Assembly: GCA_963625535.1 (NCBI GenBank) | Contig: CAVFUK010000020.1 | Span: 1-31,688 of the forward strand | DNA from: Phocaeicola_A sp963625535 | Lineage (GTDB): Bacteria > Bacteroidota > Bacteroidia > Bacteroidales > Bacteroidaceae | DNA length: 31,688 nucleotides | Reading direction: 5' to 3' | Position numbers and translations under genes: made by a program | The notes under the pieces: generated by a model | The model's database searches: none | What the model saw: the letters and a program-made list of their open reading frames with translations, nothing else | What the model was told of the DNA's origin: nothing | Part shown: one piece after another, positions 1 to 7,734 of the stretch | Layout of the letters: every line of letters starts with the position of its first letter | Numbering within the stretch: the stretch's first letter is position 1

Positions 1-141
1 GAGGAGGCCATCCGGCAGATAGATGAGAAAGGTTACCTCATCCCCTACACCGCCGACGGCAAGCGCCTATATAAAATAGGTGTGAACTACGACAGCGAGC
101 AACGCACCATCAGCGACTGGATTATCCGGGAAGAGGCGTGA
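1..141 (+). CDS. AAA-ATPase-like / PD-(D/E)XK nuclease family protein, 3' end only
   Basis: Frame 1 is open from the window edge to a TGA at 139-141 and encodes the last 46 residues of a protein. The piece contains an IRQIDEKGY segment followed by YKIGVNYDSEQRTISDW. This is the usual end of the Bacteroidota family that pairs an AAA-ATPase-like N-terminal domain with a PD-(D/E)XK nuclease-like C-terminal domain, the Q...Y part being the helix after the catalytic strand. The same family occurs complete at 3941-5677 in this window. The start, the ATPase part and the catalytic residues lie outside, so activity cannot be judged. The cellular role of the family is not established; defence or mobile-element links are often supposed. 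Confidence 0.75.
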   Translation, partial: EEAIRQIDEKGYLIPYTADGKRLYKIGVNYDSEQRTISDWIIREEA

Positions 142-192
142 CATCGGACTATAGGATGCATTTTTCGCTTGTGCCCGTACCTGCGAAAACAA

Positions 193-228
193 AAGAAGGA
201 GAAAAACCATTCCGTTTTCCTCCTACTT
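193..228. terminator. Probable bidirectional terminator between the partial upstream gene and nadB
   Basis: An inverted repeat pairs 197-207 (AGGAGAAAAAC) with 214-224 (GTTTTCCTCCT), with one mismatch and a 6-nt loop; three more pairs are possible at 193-195 with 226-228. Read on the minus strand it lies about 27 nt after the nadB stop and is followed by a T-rich run (TTCTTTTGTTTT), so it fits nadB best. On the plus strand it lies about 50 nt after the stop at 141, with a poorer tail. Confidence 0.6.
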
Positions 229-254
229 GATTGTACGTTATGCCTTAGCAAGTC

Positions 255-1826
255 TTATTTGGCTGCGTGGGGATAGTCGATGGTATAGTGCAGTCCGCGG
301 CTCTCCTTGCGCTCCATGGCCTGGCGGGTGATGAGGTAACCCACGTTGATCATGTTGCGCAGCTCGCAGATTTCGCGCGACGCCTTGCTGTGCTTGAAGA
401 GGTTCTCCGTCTCCTCGTAGAGGATGTCCAGGCGCACCCAGGCACGCTTCAGACGCAGGTCGCTGCGTACGATGCCCACGTAGGAACCCATGATCTGGTT
501 CACCTCGCGCATGCTCTGGGTGATGAGCACCATCTCCTCGTTGTGGGTAGTGCCCTCGTCGTTCCACTCCGGTATCTCGTCGTTGAACTCGTAGCGGTCT
601 ATCACGCTCAGTGAGTGACGGGCTGCCGCGTCGGCATATACCACAGCCTCGATGAGGGAGTTGGACGCCAAACGGTTGCCGCCGTGCAGACCGGTGCACG
701 AGCACTCGCCTACGGCGTAGAGGCGGTTGATGGACGACTCACCGTTGAGGTCCACCTTGATGCCGCCGCACAGATAGTGTGCCGCCGGTGCCACGGGGAT
801 GTAGTCCTTGGTGATGTCGATGCCCAGGCTGAGGCATTTCTCGTAGATGTTGGGGAAGTGCTTCTTCGTCTCCTCCGGGTCCTTGTGGGTGACGTCCAGA
901 TAGACGTGGTCCTCGCCGCGGTTCTTCATCTCGTTGTCGATGGCGCGTGCCACGATGTCGCGCGGTGCCAGCGACAGACGCTTGTCATACTTCTGCATGA
1001 ACTCCTTGCCGTCCATCGTGCGGAGCACGCCGCCGTAGCCACGCATAGCCTCGGTGATGAGGAAGCAGGGGCGGTCGCCCGGGTGGTAGAGGGCTGTCGG
1101 GTGGAACTGGATGAACTCCATATCTTTGACCAGTCCTTTGGCGCGGTAGACCATGGCGATGCCATCGCCTGTGGCCACCAGCGGATTGGTAGTGTTGCGG
1201 TATACGGCACCCACACCTCCCGTAGCCATCAGGGTGACTTTGGAGAGGAATGTGTCCACCTGGCCCGTCTCCTCGTTGAGGATGTAGGCTCCGTAGCACT
1301 TGATGCCCGGCGTGTGGCGGGTGACGATGATGCCCAAGTGGTGTTGGGTGATAATCTCCACGGCGAAGTGGTGGTTGAAGATGGTGATGTTGGGGTGTTG
1401 CTTCACCGCCTTTATCAGACTCTCCTGAATCTCCGCTCCGGTGTTGTCCTTGTGGTGGAGGATGCGGAACTCCGAGTGGCCGCCCTCGCGATGGAGGTCG
1501 AACTCGCCCTTCTCATTCTTGTCGAAATCCACGCCCCATTGGATGAGCTGCTGGATCTGTCCCGGTGCCTCTCTGACCACTTTCTCCACGGCGGCACGGT
1601 CGCTTATCCAGTCGCCCGCTATCATGGTGTCCTGGATGTGCTTCTCAAAATTGTCAACTTGCAGGTTGGTAACGGATGCCACACCGCCTTGTGCGAAATA
1701 CGTATTGGCTTCTTCCAGTTCCGTCTTGCATATCAATGCCACAGAACCTTTCTTGGCCACTTTCAGAGCGAAGCTCATACCGGCGATACCTGAGCCAATC
1801 ACCAAAAAATCGAATTTCTTTATCAT
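255..1826 (-). CDS. nadB: L-aspartate oxidase
   Basis: NadB oxidises L-aspartate to iminoaspartate with FAD, the first step of de novo NAD synthesis; NadA then makes quinolinate. The 523-residue protein begins with a dinucleotide-binding motif GSGIAG at residues 11-16 followed by FALKVAKKG. It has AQGGVAS, HREGGHSEFRILHHKD, the EFIQFHPTAL segment, an ITEAMRGYGG segment with the conserved arginine region, AAHYLCGG and the C-terminal FAD-binding YAVGECSCTGLHGGNRLASNSL. The length and the GLHGGNRLASNS signature favour NadB over the related succinate and fumarate dehydrogenase flavoproteins, and no iron-sulfur or cytochrome subunit is adjacent. nadA and nadC are not in the window. A TAnnTTTG promoter box lies 22 nt upstream and a hairpin follows the stop. 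Product assignment is firm. Confidence 0.95.
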   Translation of the reverse strand: MIKKFDFLVIGSGIAGMSFALKVAKKGSVALICKTELEEANTYFAQGGVASVTNLQVDNFEKHIQDTMIAGDWISDRAAVEKVVREAPGQIQQLIQWGVDFDKNEKGEFDLHREGGHSEFRILHHKDNTGAEIQESLIKAVKQHPNITIFNHHFAVEIITQHHLGIIVTRHTPGIKCYGAYILNEETGQVDTFLSKVTLMATGGVGAVYRNTTNPLVATGDGIAMVYRAKGLVKDMEFIQFHPTALYHPGDRPCFLITEAMRGYGGVLRTMDGKEFMQKYDKRLSLAPRDIVARAIDNEMKNRGEDHVYLDVTHKDPEETKKHFPNIYEKCLSLGIDITKDYIPVAPAAHYLCGGIKVDLNGESSINRLYAVGECSCTGLHGGNRLASNSLIEAVVYADAAARHSLSVIDRYEFNDEIPEWNDEGTTHNEEMVLITQSMREVNQIMGSYVGIVRSDLRLKRAWVRLDILYEETENLFKHSKASREICELRNMINVGYLITRQAMERKESRGLHYTIDYPHAAK

Positions 1827-1847
1827 AGAAGAGATATGTTTTCAGTG

Positions 1848-1855
1848 CAAAACTA
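1848..1855 (-). promoter_or_regulatory. Bacteroidota -7 promoter box for nadB
   Basis: The minus strand reads TAGTTTTG here, an exact match to the Bacteroides -7 consensus TAnnTTTG, 22 nt before the nadB ATG. The -33 element at the expected spacing is weak. The predicted leader is only about 15 nt. Confidence 0.6.
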
Positions 1856-1880
1856 CAAAATACATTTATTTGCCGCATGC

Positions 1881-1916
1881 TTTTGGACTATTTAATTCAT
1901 GATTTTCGTAACTTCG
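1881..1916 (+). promoter_or_regulatory. Candidate promoter for the PH-domain gene and dacB
   Basis: TAACTTCG at 1909-1916 differs at one base from the Bacteroides TAnnTTTG box, and a TTTTGG lies upstream at 1881-1886 with spacing slightly longer than ideal (about 22-23 nt). It is 17 nt before the ATG at 1934. It is back to back with the nadB promoter in a 107-nt divergent gap. Confidence 0.45.
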
Positions 1917-1933
1917 CCCCAAATTAAGTACAG

Positions 1934-2332
1934 ATGAACAGAATATTTCACGCCCGCATATCCTTTTATATGTATCTCCTCATAGCCCTGATTGCCGCGG
2001 TGGCCTTCTATATGCTGTGGAATCGCATGCCGATAGGGGGTGCCCTCATGCTGCTGTTGCTGATTGTAGTCATCGAGCGGGTGATACACACCACCTACAC
2101 CATTACCACCGACGGACGGTTGGTGGTCTCCTACGGTCGATTCCAGAAGCCGGTGGAGATGTCGGTGAGCCACATCCAGCGGGTGGAGAAGCTGCGCAGC
2201 ATGCGACTGGGTCGTCACTGCTTGGTGGAGTACCTGCTGATCTGCTACGACGAACATAAGCACGTGGCGGTGATGCCCGTGAAAGAGGTCGAGTTCCTGG
2301 AAACCTTACACAAACGCAGAACGTCATGTTGA
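1934..2332 (+). CDS. Small membrane protein with bacterial PH-like domain
   Basis: The 132-residue product has two hydrophobic segments near the N-terminus (about 12-28 and 33-47), separated by a short basic turn containing WNRMPIGG. A soluble part of about 80 residues follows, with TYTITTDGRLVVSYGRFQKPVEMSVSHIQRVEKLRS. This layout and the strand pattern fit the bacterial PH-domain (bPH2/DUF304-like) membrane proteins: two membrane helices, then a PH-like domain that starts with an I-T-x-x-x-L-x-V-x-x-G pattern. The specific function is unknown. Its last 7 bases overlap the dacB start, so the two are probably co-transcribed and perhaps translationally coupled; a cell-envelope role is plausible from that alone. 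Its own promoter candidate lies just upstream. Confidence 0.7.
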   Translation: MNRIFHARISFYMYLLIALIAAVAFYMLWNRMPIGGALMLLLLIVVIERVIHTTYTITTDGRLVVSYGRFQKPVEMSVSHIQRVEKLRSMRLGRHCLVEYLLICYDEHKHVAVMPVKEVEFLETLHKRRTSC

Positions 2333-3867
2333 AAACATCTATAGGCCGCTATGGTCGGCTCTATGCCCTGGCAGTAGCGCTCATTTGTTATGCGGAAGTA
2401 CTTCCGATGACCGCCGCGGGTGAGTCACTTTATATGGAGGCGCTCCCGATAGCGGCCGCATCCGATGAGCCGCACCCGAGTGATGCTTCGGCCGAACGGG
2501 GCAGAGTGGCTGCGGCCGCCGCCGGTCCGTTGGCTGGTAGGCTGCAGCAACTGATGAACGCCCCGGTGCTGAAACGCAGCGAGCTGGGCATTGTCGTCTA
2601 TGACCTCACGGCCGGGAAGCCGGTTTACTCCTATCAGGCGGACAAACTCTTCCGCCCGGCCTCCATCGAAAAACTGATTACCGGCATCACGGCGCTGGAC
2701 CTACTGGGGGCGGACCATCCGTTCACCACCTCTGTCTACTACACCGGCGAGGTGAAGGACTCCGTGTTGCATGGCGACCTCTATGTGGTGGGCGGGTTCG
2801 ACCCGGAGTTCGGCGAGCCGGAGATGAACGCCTTGGTGGACGAGGTGTGCCGCCTGTCCATCCGCCGCATCGATGGCCGCGTGGTGGGTGACGTCTCCAT
2901 GACGGACTCCCTCTACTACGGCTCGGGCTGGTCGTGGGACGATGCCACGTACGATTTCCAGCCTTGCCTCTCGCCCCTGCTGTTCAACAAAGGGGTGGTG
3001 AAGGTGATGGCCTCGCCTGCCGTGGGTGATACCGTCGCCACGGTGAACGTCACGCCCGCCTCTACCTACTACACTATATGTAACCAGACCCGTTGCCACA
3101 CCTCGGGCACAGAACCCTTCCGGGTGACGCGCAACTGGCTGCAGCAAGGTAACGATATACTCGTCAGCGGAACAGTGAAGAGCACACAGTCGCGCACCAT
3201 CAGCCTCTATGGCAGTGCCGACTTCTTCATGACCACCTTCGTGGACCGGCTACGCGAACGTGGACTGACGGTTGACTCCGCCTACTGCTTCGGTGAACTG
3301 CCCCGCACGGACCAGTCCGCCATGATGGTGGGGCAGACCGCGCACACCCTGCAGCAGGTGATTACCCGAGCCTTGAAGAAGAGCGACAACCTCTCCGCTG
3401 AGGCTATGCTACGCCAGCTGGCACGGACGGAGGAGAAGAGCAGCCACCTCTCCGCGGAGGACGGTGTGACGCGGATACAAGAGTTGATGAAACTGTTGGG
3501 TCACGACCCCAAGCAATACTGCATCGTGGACGGTAGCGGCGTGTCGCTCTACAACTATGTGACGCCCACCTTGTTGCTGGACTTCTTGAAATATGCTTAC
3601 TCGAAACCAGAGATCTACGAGGTGCTGCACGACGCCCTCCCCATAGCCGGTGTGGACGGTACCTTGGCCGGTCGCATGCGGGGCACGAAGGCCCACAAGC
3701 GGGTGTTTGCAAAGACCGGCACCCTGACAGGCATTTCCTCGTTGGCAGGCTATGCCCTCACCTCCCGTAACCATCTGCTAGCGTTCGTCATCATCAACCA
3801 GAATATACTGAAGGCCGCCGAAGCCCGCAGCTTCCAGAACCGTGTCTGCGCGGAGCTGTGTAAATAG
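2326..3867 (+). CDS. dacB: D-alanyl-D-alanine carboxypeptidase/endopeptidase, PBP4 (S13) family
   Basis: Penicillin-binding proteins of the S13 family trim or cleave peptidoglycan cross-links in the periplasm. The 513-residue product carries all three active-site motifs: SIEK with the nucleophile Ser at about residue 113 (RPASIEKL), SDN at about 353-355 (KKSDNLSAEAML) and KTG at 463-465 (AKTGTLTG). About 200 residues lie between the first two motifs, the insertion typical of PBP4. A hydrophobic stretch near residues 12-32 is the likely signal peptide. It is followed by an Ala/Glu/Pro-rich stretch up to about residue 70, so the mature domain begins near LAGRLQQLMNAP. The ATG at 2326 lies inside the end of the preceding gene (7-nt overlap). 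Family is sure; whether it mainly acts as carboxypeptidase or endopeptidase is not visible. Confidence 0.92.
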   Translation: MLKTSIGRYGRLYALAVALICYAEVLPMTAAGESLYMEALPIAAASDEPHPSDASAERGRVAAAAAGPLAGRLQQLMNAPVLKRSELGIVVYDLTAGKPVYSYQADKLFRPASIEKLITGITALDLLGADHPFTTSVYYTGEVKDSVLHGDLYVVGGFDPEFGEPEMNALVDEVCRLSIRRIDGRVVGDVSMTDSLYYGSGWSWDDATYDFQPCLSPLLFNKGVVKVMASPAVGDTVATVNVTPASTYYTICNQTRCHTSGTEPFRVTRNWLQQGNDILVSGTVKSTQSRTISLYGSADFFMTTFVDRLRERGLTVDSAYCFGELPRTDQSAMMVGQTAHTLQQVITRALKKSDNLSAEAMLRQLARTEEKSSHLSAEDGVTRIQELMKLLGHDPKQYCIVDGSGVSLYNYVTPTLLLDFLKYAYSKPEIYEVLHDALPIAGVDGTLAGRMRGTKAHKRVFAKTGTLTGISSLAGYALTSRNHLLAFVIINQNILKAAEARSFQNRVCAELCK

Positions 3868-3898
3868 ATGGAGCGTAGCGCATCTTGCGCACGAAACC

Positions 3899-3930
3899 TT
3901 TGGATGAAAGGGTGGCTTTTCGTAACTTTG
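3899..3930 (+). promoter_or_regulatory. Near-consensus Bacteroidota promoter for the AAA/PD-(D/E)XK gene
   Basis: TTTG at 3899-3902 and TAACTTTG at 3923-3930 are separated by exactly 20 nt, matching the Bacteroides consensus TTTG-N19..21-TAnnTTTG. Transcription should start near 3936, so the first ATG at 3941 would be almost leaderless. Confidence 0.75.
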
Positions 3931-3940
3931 CAACAATAAA

Positions 3941-5677
3941 ATGTCGGTAATTATGGTAGAAGCTAAAAGAGTACCTTACGGAGTGTCTGATTTTCTGAGA
4001 GTGATTCGGGAAAATCAGTATTATGTGGACAAGACCATGTACATCCCGTTGCTGGAGGAGCAACCCGACTACTTGATATTCATACGTCCGCGTCGCTTTG
4101 GCAAGAGTCTGTTCATAAGTATGTTGCGGGCCTACTACGATTGCCGATTGAAGGGCCAGTTTCAGGAACTCTTCGGCAACCTCTGGATTGGCAGTCACCC
4201 CACACCTCTTCAAGGTCAATACCAAGTATTGTATCTCGACTTCTCGCAGGTAGGAGGCAACATTGATAAGTTGGAGGAACGGTTCAACTCATATTGTTGC
4301 ATCTGCTTCGACAGTTTCGTTAAAAGATATGCCGACTTCTACCAAGACGCCATCAACGATGGCATATACAAATCCAAAGACTCATCAGAGAAACTTGCCA
4401 TTATTCAAAAGTGTGCCCAAGATAATGGCTTCCAACTCTACCTCATCATCGATGAGTATGACAACTTTACCAACACTGTGCTCAACGAGCAAGGTGAAGA
4501 GGTGTACCATGCCATAACTCATGCTAGCGGCTTCTATCGCGACTACTTTAAGAAGTTCAAGGGGTCGTTCAACAAAATCTTCATGACGGGAGTAAGTCCC
4601 GTCACTCTCGATGACGTGACGAGCGGCTTCAACATCGGATGGCATATTTCCACCAATCCACAGTTCGACAAGATGTTGGGATTCAGTACCGACGATGTTC
4701 GGGTCATGTTCACACGTTATCGTGATGCAGGGCAGATTCCGGCGAACAGCGATGTGGAAGCCATGATAGCGGAGATTAAACCTTGGTACGACAACTACTG
4801 CTTTGCGCAAGAATGTCTCACTCAAGAAGCAAGAGTCTTCAATTGCGATATGGTGCTGTATTATCTTCGATCTTATATGAATGAAGGTAAATCCCCCAAG
4901 CGGATGATAGACTCTAACACGAAGACCGACTACAATAAGATGAAGCGGTTGCTGCAGCTCGACAAGTTGGATGGCAACCGCAAGGGCATCATCCGTAAGA
5001 TAACGGAAGAGGGGAGCATCGTGGCCGATTTGTTTGAGACCTTCCCTGCTAGCGACATCGTGAAGCCGGAGATATTCCCTAGCCTGCTGTTCTACTATGG
5101 CATGCTCACCATCAAAGGCACACTGGGCGACCTGTTGATACTGGGCATCCCGAACAATAACGTCCGTAGGCAGTATTACACCTACCTGCAAGAGCAATAC
5201 CAGGAAATCAACCACATCAACACGAACGACTTCGGGTGCATGATGACTTACATGGCATTCGACGGCAAATGGCAGGATGTGCTGGGATTCATGGCAAAGG
5301 CTTACGCCAATGTAGCGTCGGTGCGCGACGGCATCGAGGCCGAGCGAAACCTGCAGGGATTCTTCATGGCTTACCTCTACATGAGCAACTACTACATCAC
5401 GGCGCCGGAACTGGAGCTGAACCACGGATACTGCGACTTCTTCCTCTTGCCGGACCTGACCCACTATCCGACCAAACACAGCTACATCATCGAACTGAAG
5501 ATGTTGCCGGCAAAAGATTTCGATAGCAAGGCTGGAGCCCAATGGCAGGAGGCGGTGGAGCAAATCAACCGCTACGCTGCGGCATCGAGGGTGGAGGTGC
5601 TGCGCCAAGGTACCACCTTACACAAAATCATCATCCAGTTCAGCGGCTGGGAAGTGAAGCGGATGGAAGAGGTATAG
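3941..5677 (+). CDS. AAA-ATPase-like protein with C-terminal PD-(D/E)XK nuclease domain
   Basis: The 578-residue protein starts with KRVPYGVSDFLRVIRENQYYVDKT, then a P-loop-like segment FIRPRRFGKSLFISML, the hallmark of the AAA-ATPase-like family common and multicopy in Bacteroidota. LYLIIDEYDNF at about residues 165-175 is the Walker B region. The C-terminal part has GYCDFFLLPD, then YIIELKM and WQEAVEQINRY. This gives a D...E-x-K core with a following Q...Y helix, as in PD-(D/E)XK nuclease folds, so the catalytic residues look intact. The role is not established. A second ATG at 3953 (MVEAKRVPYG) could be the true start, because the predicted transcription start leaves the first ATG nearly leaderless. 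Its last 38 bp overlap the end of the convergent btuD gene. Confidence 0.85.
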   Translation: MSVIMVEAKRVPYGVSDFLRVIRENQYYVDKTMYIPLLEEQPDYLIFIRPRRFGKSLFISMLRAYYDCRLKGQFQELFGNLWIGSHPTPLQGQYQVLYLDFSQVGGNIDKLEERFNSYCCICFDSFVKRYADFYQDAINDGIYKSKDSSEKLAIIQKCAQDNGFQLYLIIDEYDNFTNTVLNEQGEEVYHAITHASGFYRDYFKKFKGSFNKIFMTGVSPVTLDDVTSGFNIGWHISTNPQFDKMLGFSTDDVRVMFTRYRDAGQIPANSDVEAMIAEIKPWYDNYCFAQECLTQEARVFNCDMVLYYLRSYMNEGKSPKRMIDSNTKTDYNKMKRLLQLDKLDGNRKGIIRKITEEGSIVADLFETFPASDIVKPEIFPSLLFYYGMLTIKGTLGDLLILGIPNNNVRRQYYTYLQEQYQEINHINTNDFGCMMTYMAFDGKWQDVLGFMAKAYANVASVRDGIEAERNLQGFFMAYLYMSNYYITAPELELNHGYCDFFLLPDLTHYPTKHSYIIELKMLPAKDFDSKAGAQWQEAVEQINRYAAASRVEVLRQGTTLHKIIIQFSGWEVKRMEEV

Positions 5678-6686
5678 CCTCCAAGGCTTCGTGGAGCTCG
5701 CTGAAGGAACGGAGACGGTGCGACTGACCATTCAGCTCCAACGTCATGTCACTGGGGGTGTTGGCCTTCAGTACAGGAATGCTGGCGGATGGACTGGCCT
5801 CCGTGATGCCCGTGAAGCCGTCGCGGGTGAGGGCATTCCTTAGCCAATGGCAGAGTAGCGGGTCGGTGGTCTCTATCAACAGTGAACGGGTATGCTCCGG
5901 AACAGGCATGTAACCGCCGCGCTCGTGGTCGAAGCGGATGGCCTGGCCGGGAAAGAGACGCTCCATGCTGCCGTCGAACACGATGTCCTCTGTCACGCCA
6001 TAGTGCAGTCCCTCGCTGGGAGAAAGCAACCAAAGCTTGTCAGCAAACATGAAAGCCTGCTCCACGTCGTGGGTGGAGAGCAACACGGTGCGCTCTTGCT
6101 GGTGCGCGATGGTGTGGAGCAACTGCATGATCTCGATGCGGCTCACCACATCGAGGAAGGCTGTTGGCTCGTCGAGCAGTATCAACGGACACTCTTGCAC
6201 CAAGGCCTTCGCTATCATCGCCTTCTGCTTCTCGCCGTCGGAGAGCTCCGCCATGTAGCTCTGCGCCTTGTGGACGATGCCTACCGACTCGATGGCCTCC
6301 CGTATCAACCGGTGGTCCTCCGCCTTCAGCCGACCGAAGAATCCCGTGTGGGGCTGGCGACCCAACGACACCAACTCGTAGACGGTTAGTCCGCCCACCT
6401 GCGTCTTGTCCGTCAGCACCACGCCAATCTTGCGCGACAGCTCCCGTTCGCTGAGCTGACTTATCGGCCGACCCTCCAGCAACAACTCTCCCGCAAGGGC
6501 GGGCTGGAAGCAAGCCAAGGTACGCAGTAAGGTGGACTTGCCCACACCGTTCGGCCCCAACAGACAGGTCATCTCGCCCGCATACAACACAAAGTTGAGG
6601 TCGCGGTGTATGGCGCACTCGCTCCGTTTGTTGGTCCGGTAGCCGATGGCCAGGTGGTCGGCTTTCATCACAAGCTGTTTTCCCAT
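5640..6686 (-). CDS. btuD: Cobalamin ABC transporter ATP-binding protein
   Basis: This cytoplasmic ATPase would power B12 import with the BtuC permease one base upstream. In the 348-residue product the Walker A is GPNGVGKST at 44-52, the Q-loop lies near 96, the signature LSDGE at 148-152, Walker B LILLDEP at 168-174 and the switch His at 206 (LLSTHDVEQ). All key residues are intact, as in FecE/BtuD-type importers. The ABC core ends near residue 250. A further 95 or so residues follow, including LLIETTDPLLCHWLRNAL, which standard BtuD (about 250 residues) lacks. The assignment to B12 rather than iron-siderophore rests on the riboswitch and BtuG/BtuB context. It is the last gene of the operon, and its stop lies inside the 3' end of the opposite-strand gene. 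Confidence 0.88.
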   Translation of the reverse strand: MGKQLVMKADHLAIGYRTNKRSECAIHRDLNFVLYAGEMTCLLGPNGVGKSTLLRTLACFQPALAGELLLEGRPISQLSERELSRKIGVVLTDKTQVGGLTVYELVSLGRQPHTGFFGRLKAEDHRLIREAIESVGIVHKAQSYMAELSDGEKQKAMIAKALVQECPLILLDEPTAFLDVVSRIEIMQLLHTIAHQQERTVLLSTHDVEQAFMFADKLWLLSPSEGLHYGVTEDIVFDGSMERLFPGQAIRFDHERGGYMPVPEHTRSLLIETTDPLLCHWLRNALTRDGFTGITEASPSASIPVLKANTPSDMTLELNGQSHRLRSFSELHEALEAIPLPSASLPSR

Positions 6687-6687
6687 G

Positions 6688-7734
6688 TCAGTTGAAATAT
6701 TGGATTTTACGTTGTCGGATGATCACATAGATGATGACCGGCACGCCCAGTATTGGGGTGACGGCATTGAGCGGGATGATGCCCGACTCGCCCGGCAGGA
6801 TGCAGAGCAGGTTGCAGAGTAGTGCCACGGCGGCTCCCAGCAACAGGGTGACCGGCATGAGCGAGTTGTGGTTGGAGGTGCCCAGCATGAGACGTGCCAC
6901 GTGGGGCACCGCCAGTCCGATGAAGGCGATGGGTCCGCAGAAGGCCGTGGTGATGGCGGTCAGCAGTCCCGTGATGAAGAGCAGTCCGTTGCGCACCCGG
7001 CGGATGTTGATGCCCAGGTTCTCGGCATAACGGATGCCCAGCAACAGGGCGTTGAGCGGTTTGATGTAGAGCAGCGCTCCCGCTAAAGCCAGCAGTGATA
7101 CCACAGTGAAGAAGGGCAACTGTGTGGAGGAGACGCCGCCGAAGTTGCCCAGTCCCCACACCATGTACGAGTGCACCCCTTCGGCTGTGGCGAAGAAGTT
7201 GAGCAGCGAGATGAGCGACGAGGTGAGGTAGCCTATCATGATGCCGATAATCAACAGCATCACATTGTTCTTGCAGAGGGTGGAGAAGAAGAGGATGAGC
7301 CCCATGACCGCCATGGCTCCCACGAAGGCTCCCGCTATGACGGCGAAGAAGCCGGAGAAACTGAACGAGCTGGCTGCTACGGCACCACCGCCGGAGAGCA
7401 TCACCAGCGCCACACCCAGGTTGGCCCCGGAGTTGATGCCCAGTATGGAGGGTCCTGCCAAGGGGTTGTTGAAGAGTGTCTGCAGAATGAGTCCCGTGAC
7501 GGCAAGTGACGCTCCGCAGAGGAGAGCCGTCACCGCTTGCGGGATGCGAGCCTCCAACAGGATGAAGCGCCAACTCTCGCGCTCCACGTCGTGCCCCAGC
7601 AGGATGTCCAGGGTGGCGCTGGGCGGTATCCGCACCGAGCCGAAGACCAGGTTGGCCACGAACAGTAGCAGGATGAGCACTGCCAGCAGCAGGCTGTATT
7701 TCATCCCGGTGGAGTGTATCATATCTCGGTTCAT
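6688..7734 (-). CDS. btuC: Cobalamin ABC transporter permease (FecCD family)
   Basis: The 348-residue protein is almost entirely hydrophobic, with about ten membrane segments as expected for the FecCD/BtuC family, which forms the inner-membrane channel as a dimer. Typical family stretches are RIPQAVTALLCGASLAVTG, NPLAGPSILGINSGA near residues 90-105 and FIGLAVPHVARLMLG near 270-285, the last being the region that contacts the ATPase. Its ATG overlaps the btuF stop by 4 nt (ATGA), a sign of translational coupling. It stops one base before btuD starts. Substrate is inferred from the operon; the family also takes up iron complexes and haem. Confidence 0.9.
   Translation of the reverse strand: MNRDMIHSTGMKYSLLLAVLILLLFVANLVFGSVRIPPSATLDILLGHDVERESWRFILLEARIPQAVTALLCGASLAVTGLILQTLFNNPLAGPSILGINSGANLGVALVMLSGGGAVAASSFSFSGFFAVIAGAFVGAMAVMGLILFFSTLCKNNVMLLIIGIMIGYLTSSLISLLNFFATAEGVHSYMVWGLGNFGGVSSTQLPFFTVVSLLALAGALLYIKPLNALLLGIRYAENLGINIRRVRNGLLFITGLLTAITTAFCGPIAFIGLAVPHVARLMLGTSNHNSLMPVTLLLGAAVALLCNLLCILPGESGIIPLNAVTPILGVPVIIYVIIRQRKIQYFN

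Noticed and set aside
615..1793. A 392-codon plus-strand frame opposite nadB
   Set aside because: nadB is certain from its FAD and active-site motifs; the opposite frame shows only composition typical of antisense frames.
4385..5608. A 407-codon minus-strand frame opposite the AAA/PD-(D/E)XK gene
   Set aside because: The plus-strand protein has a consensus promoter and intact family motifs; the opposite frame matches nothing.
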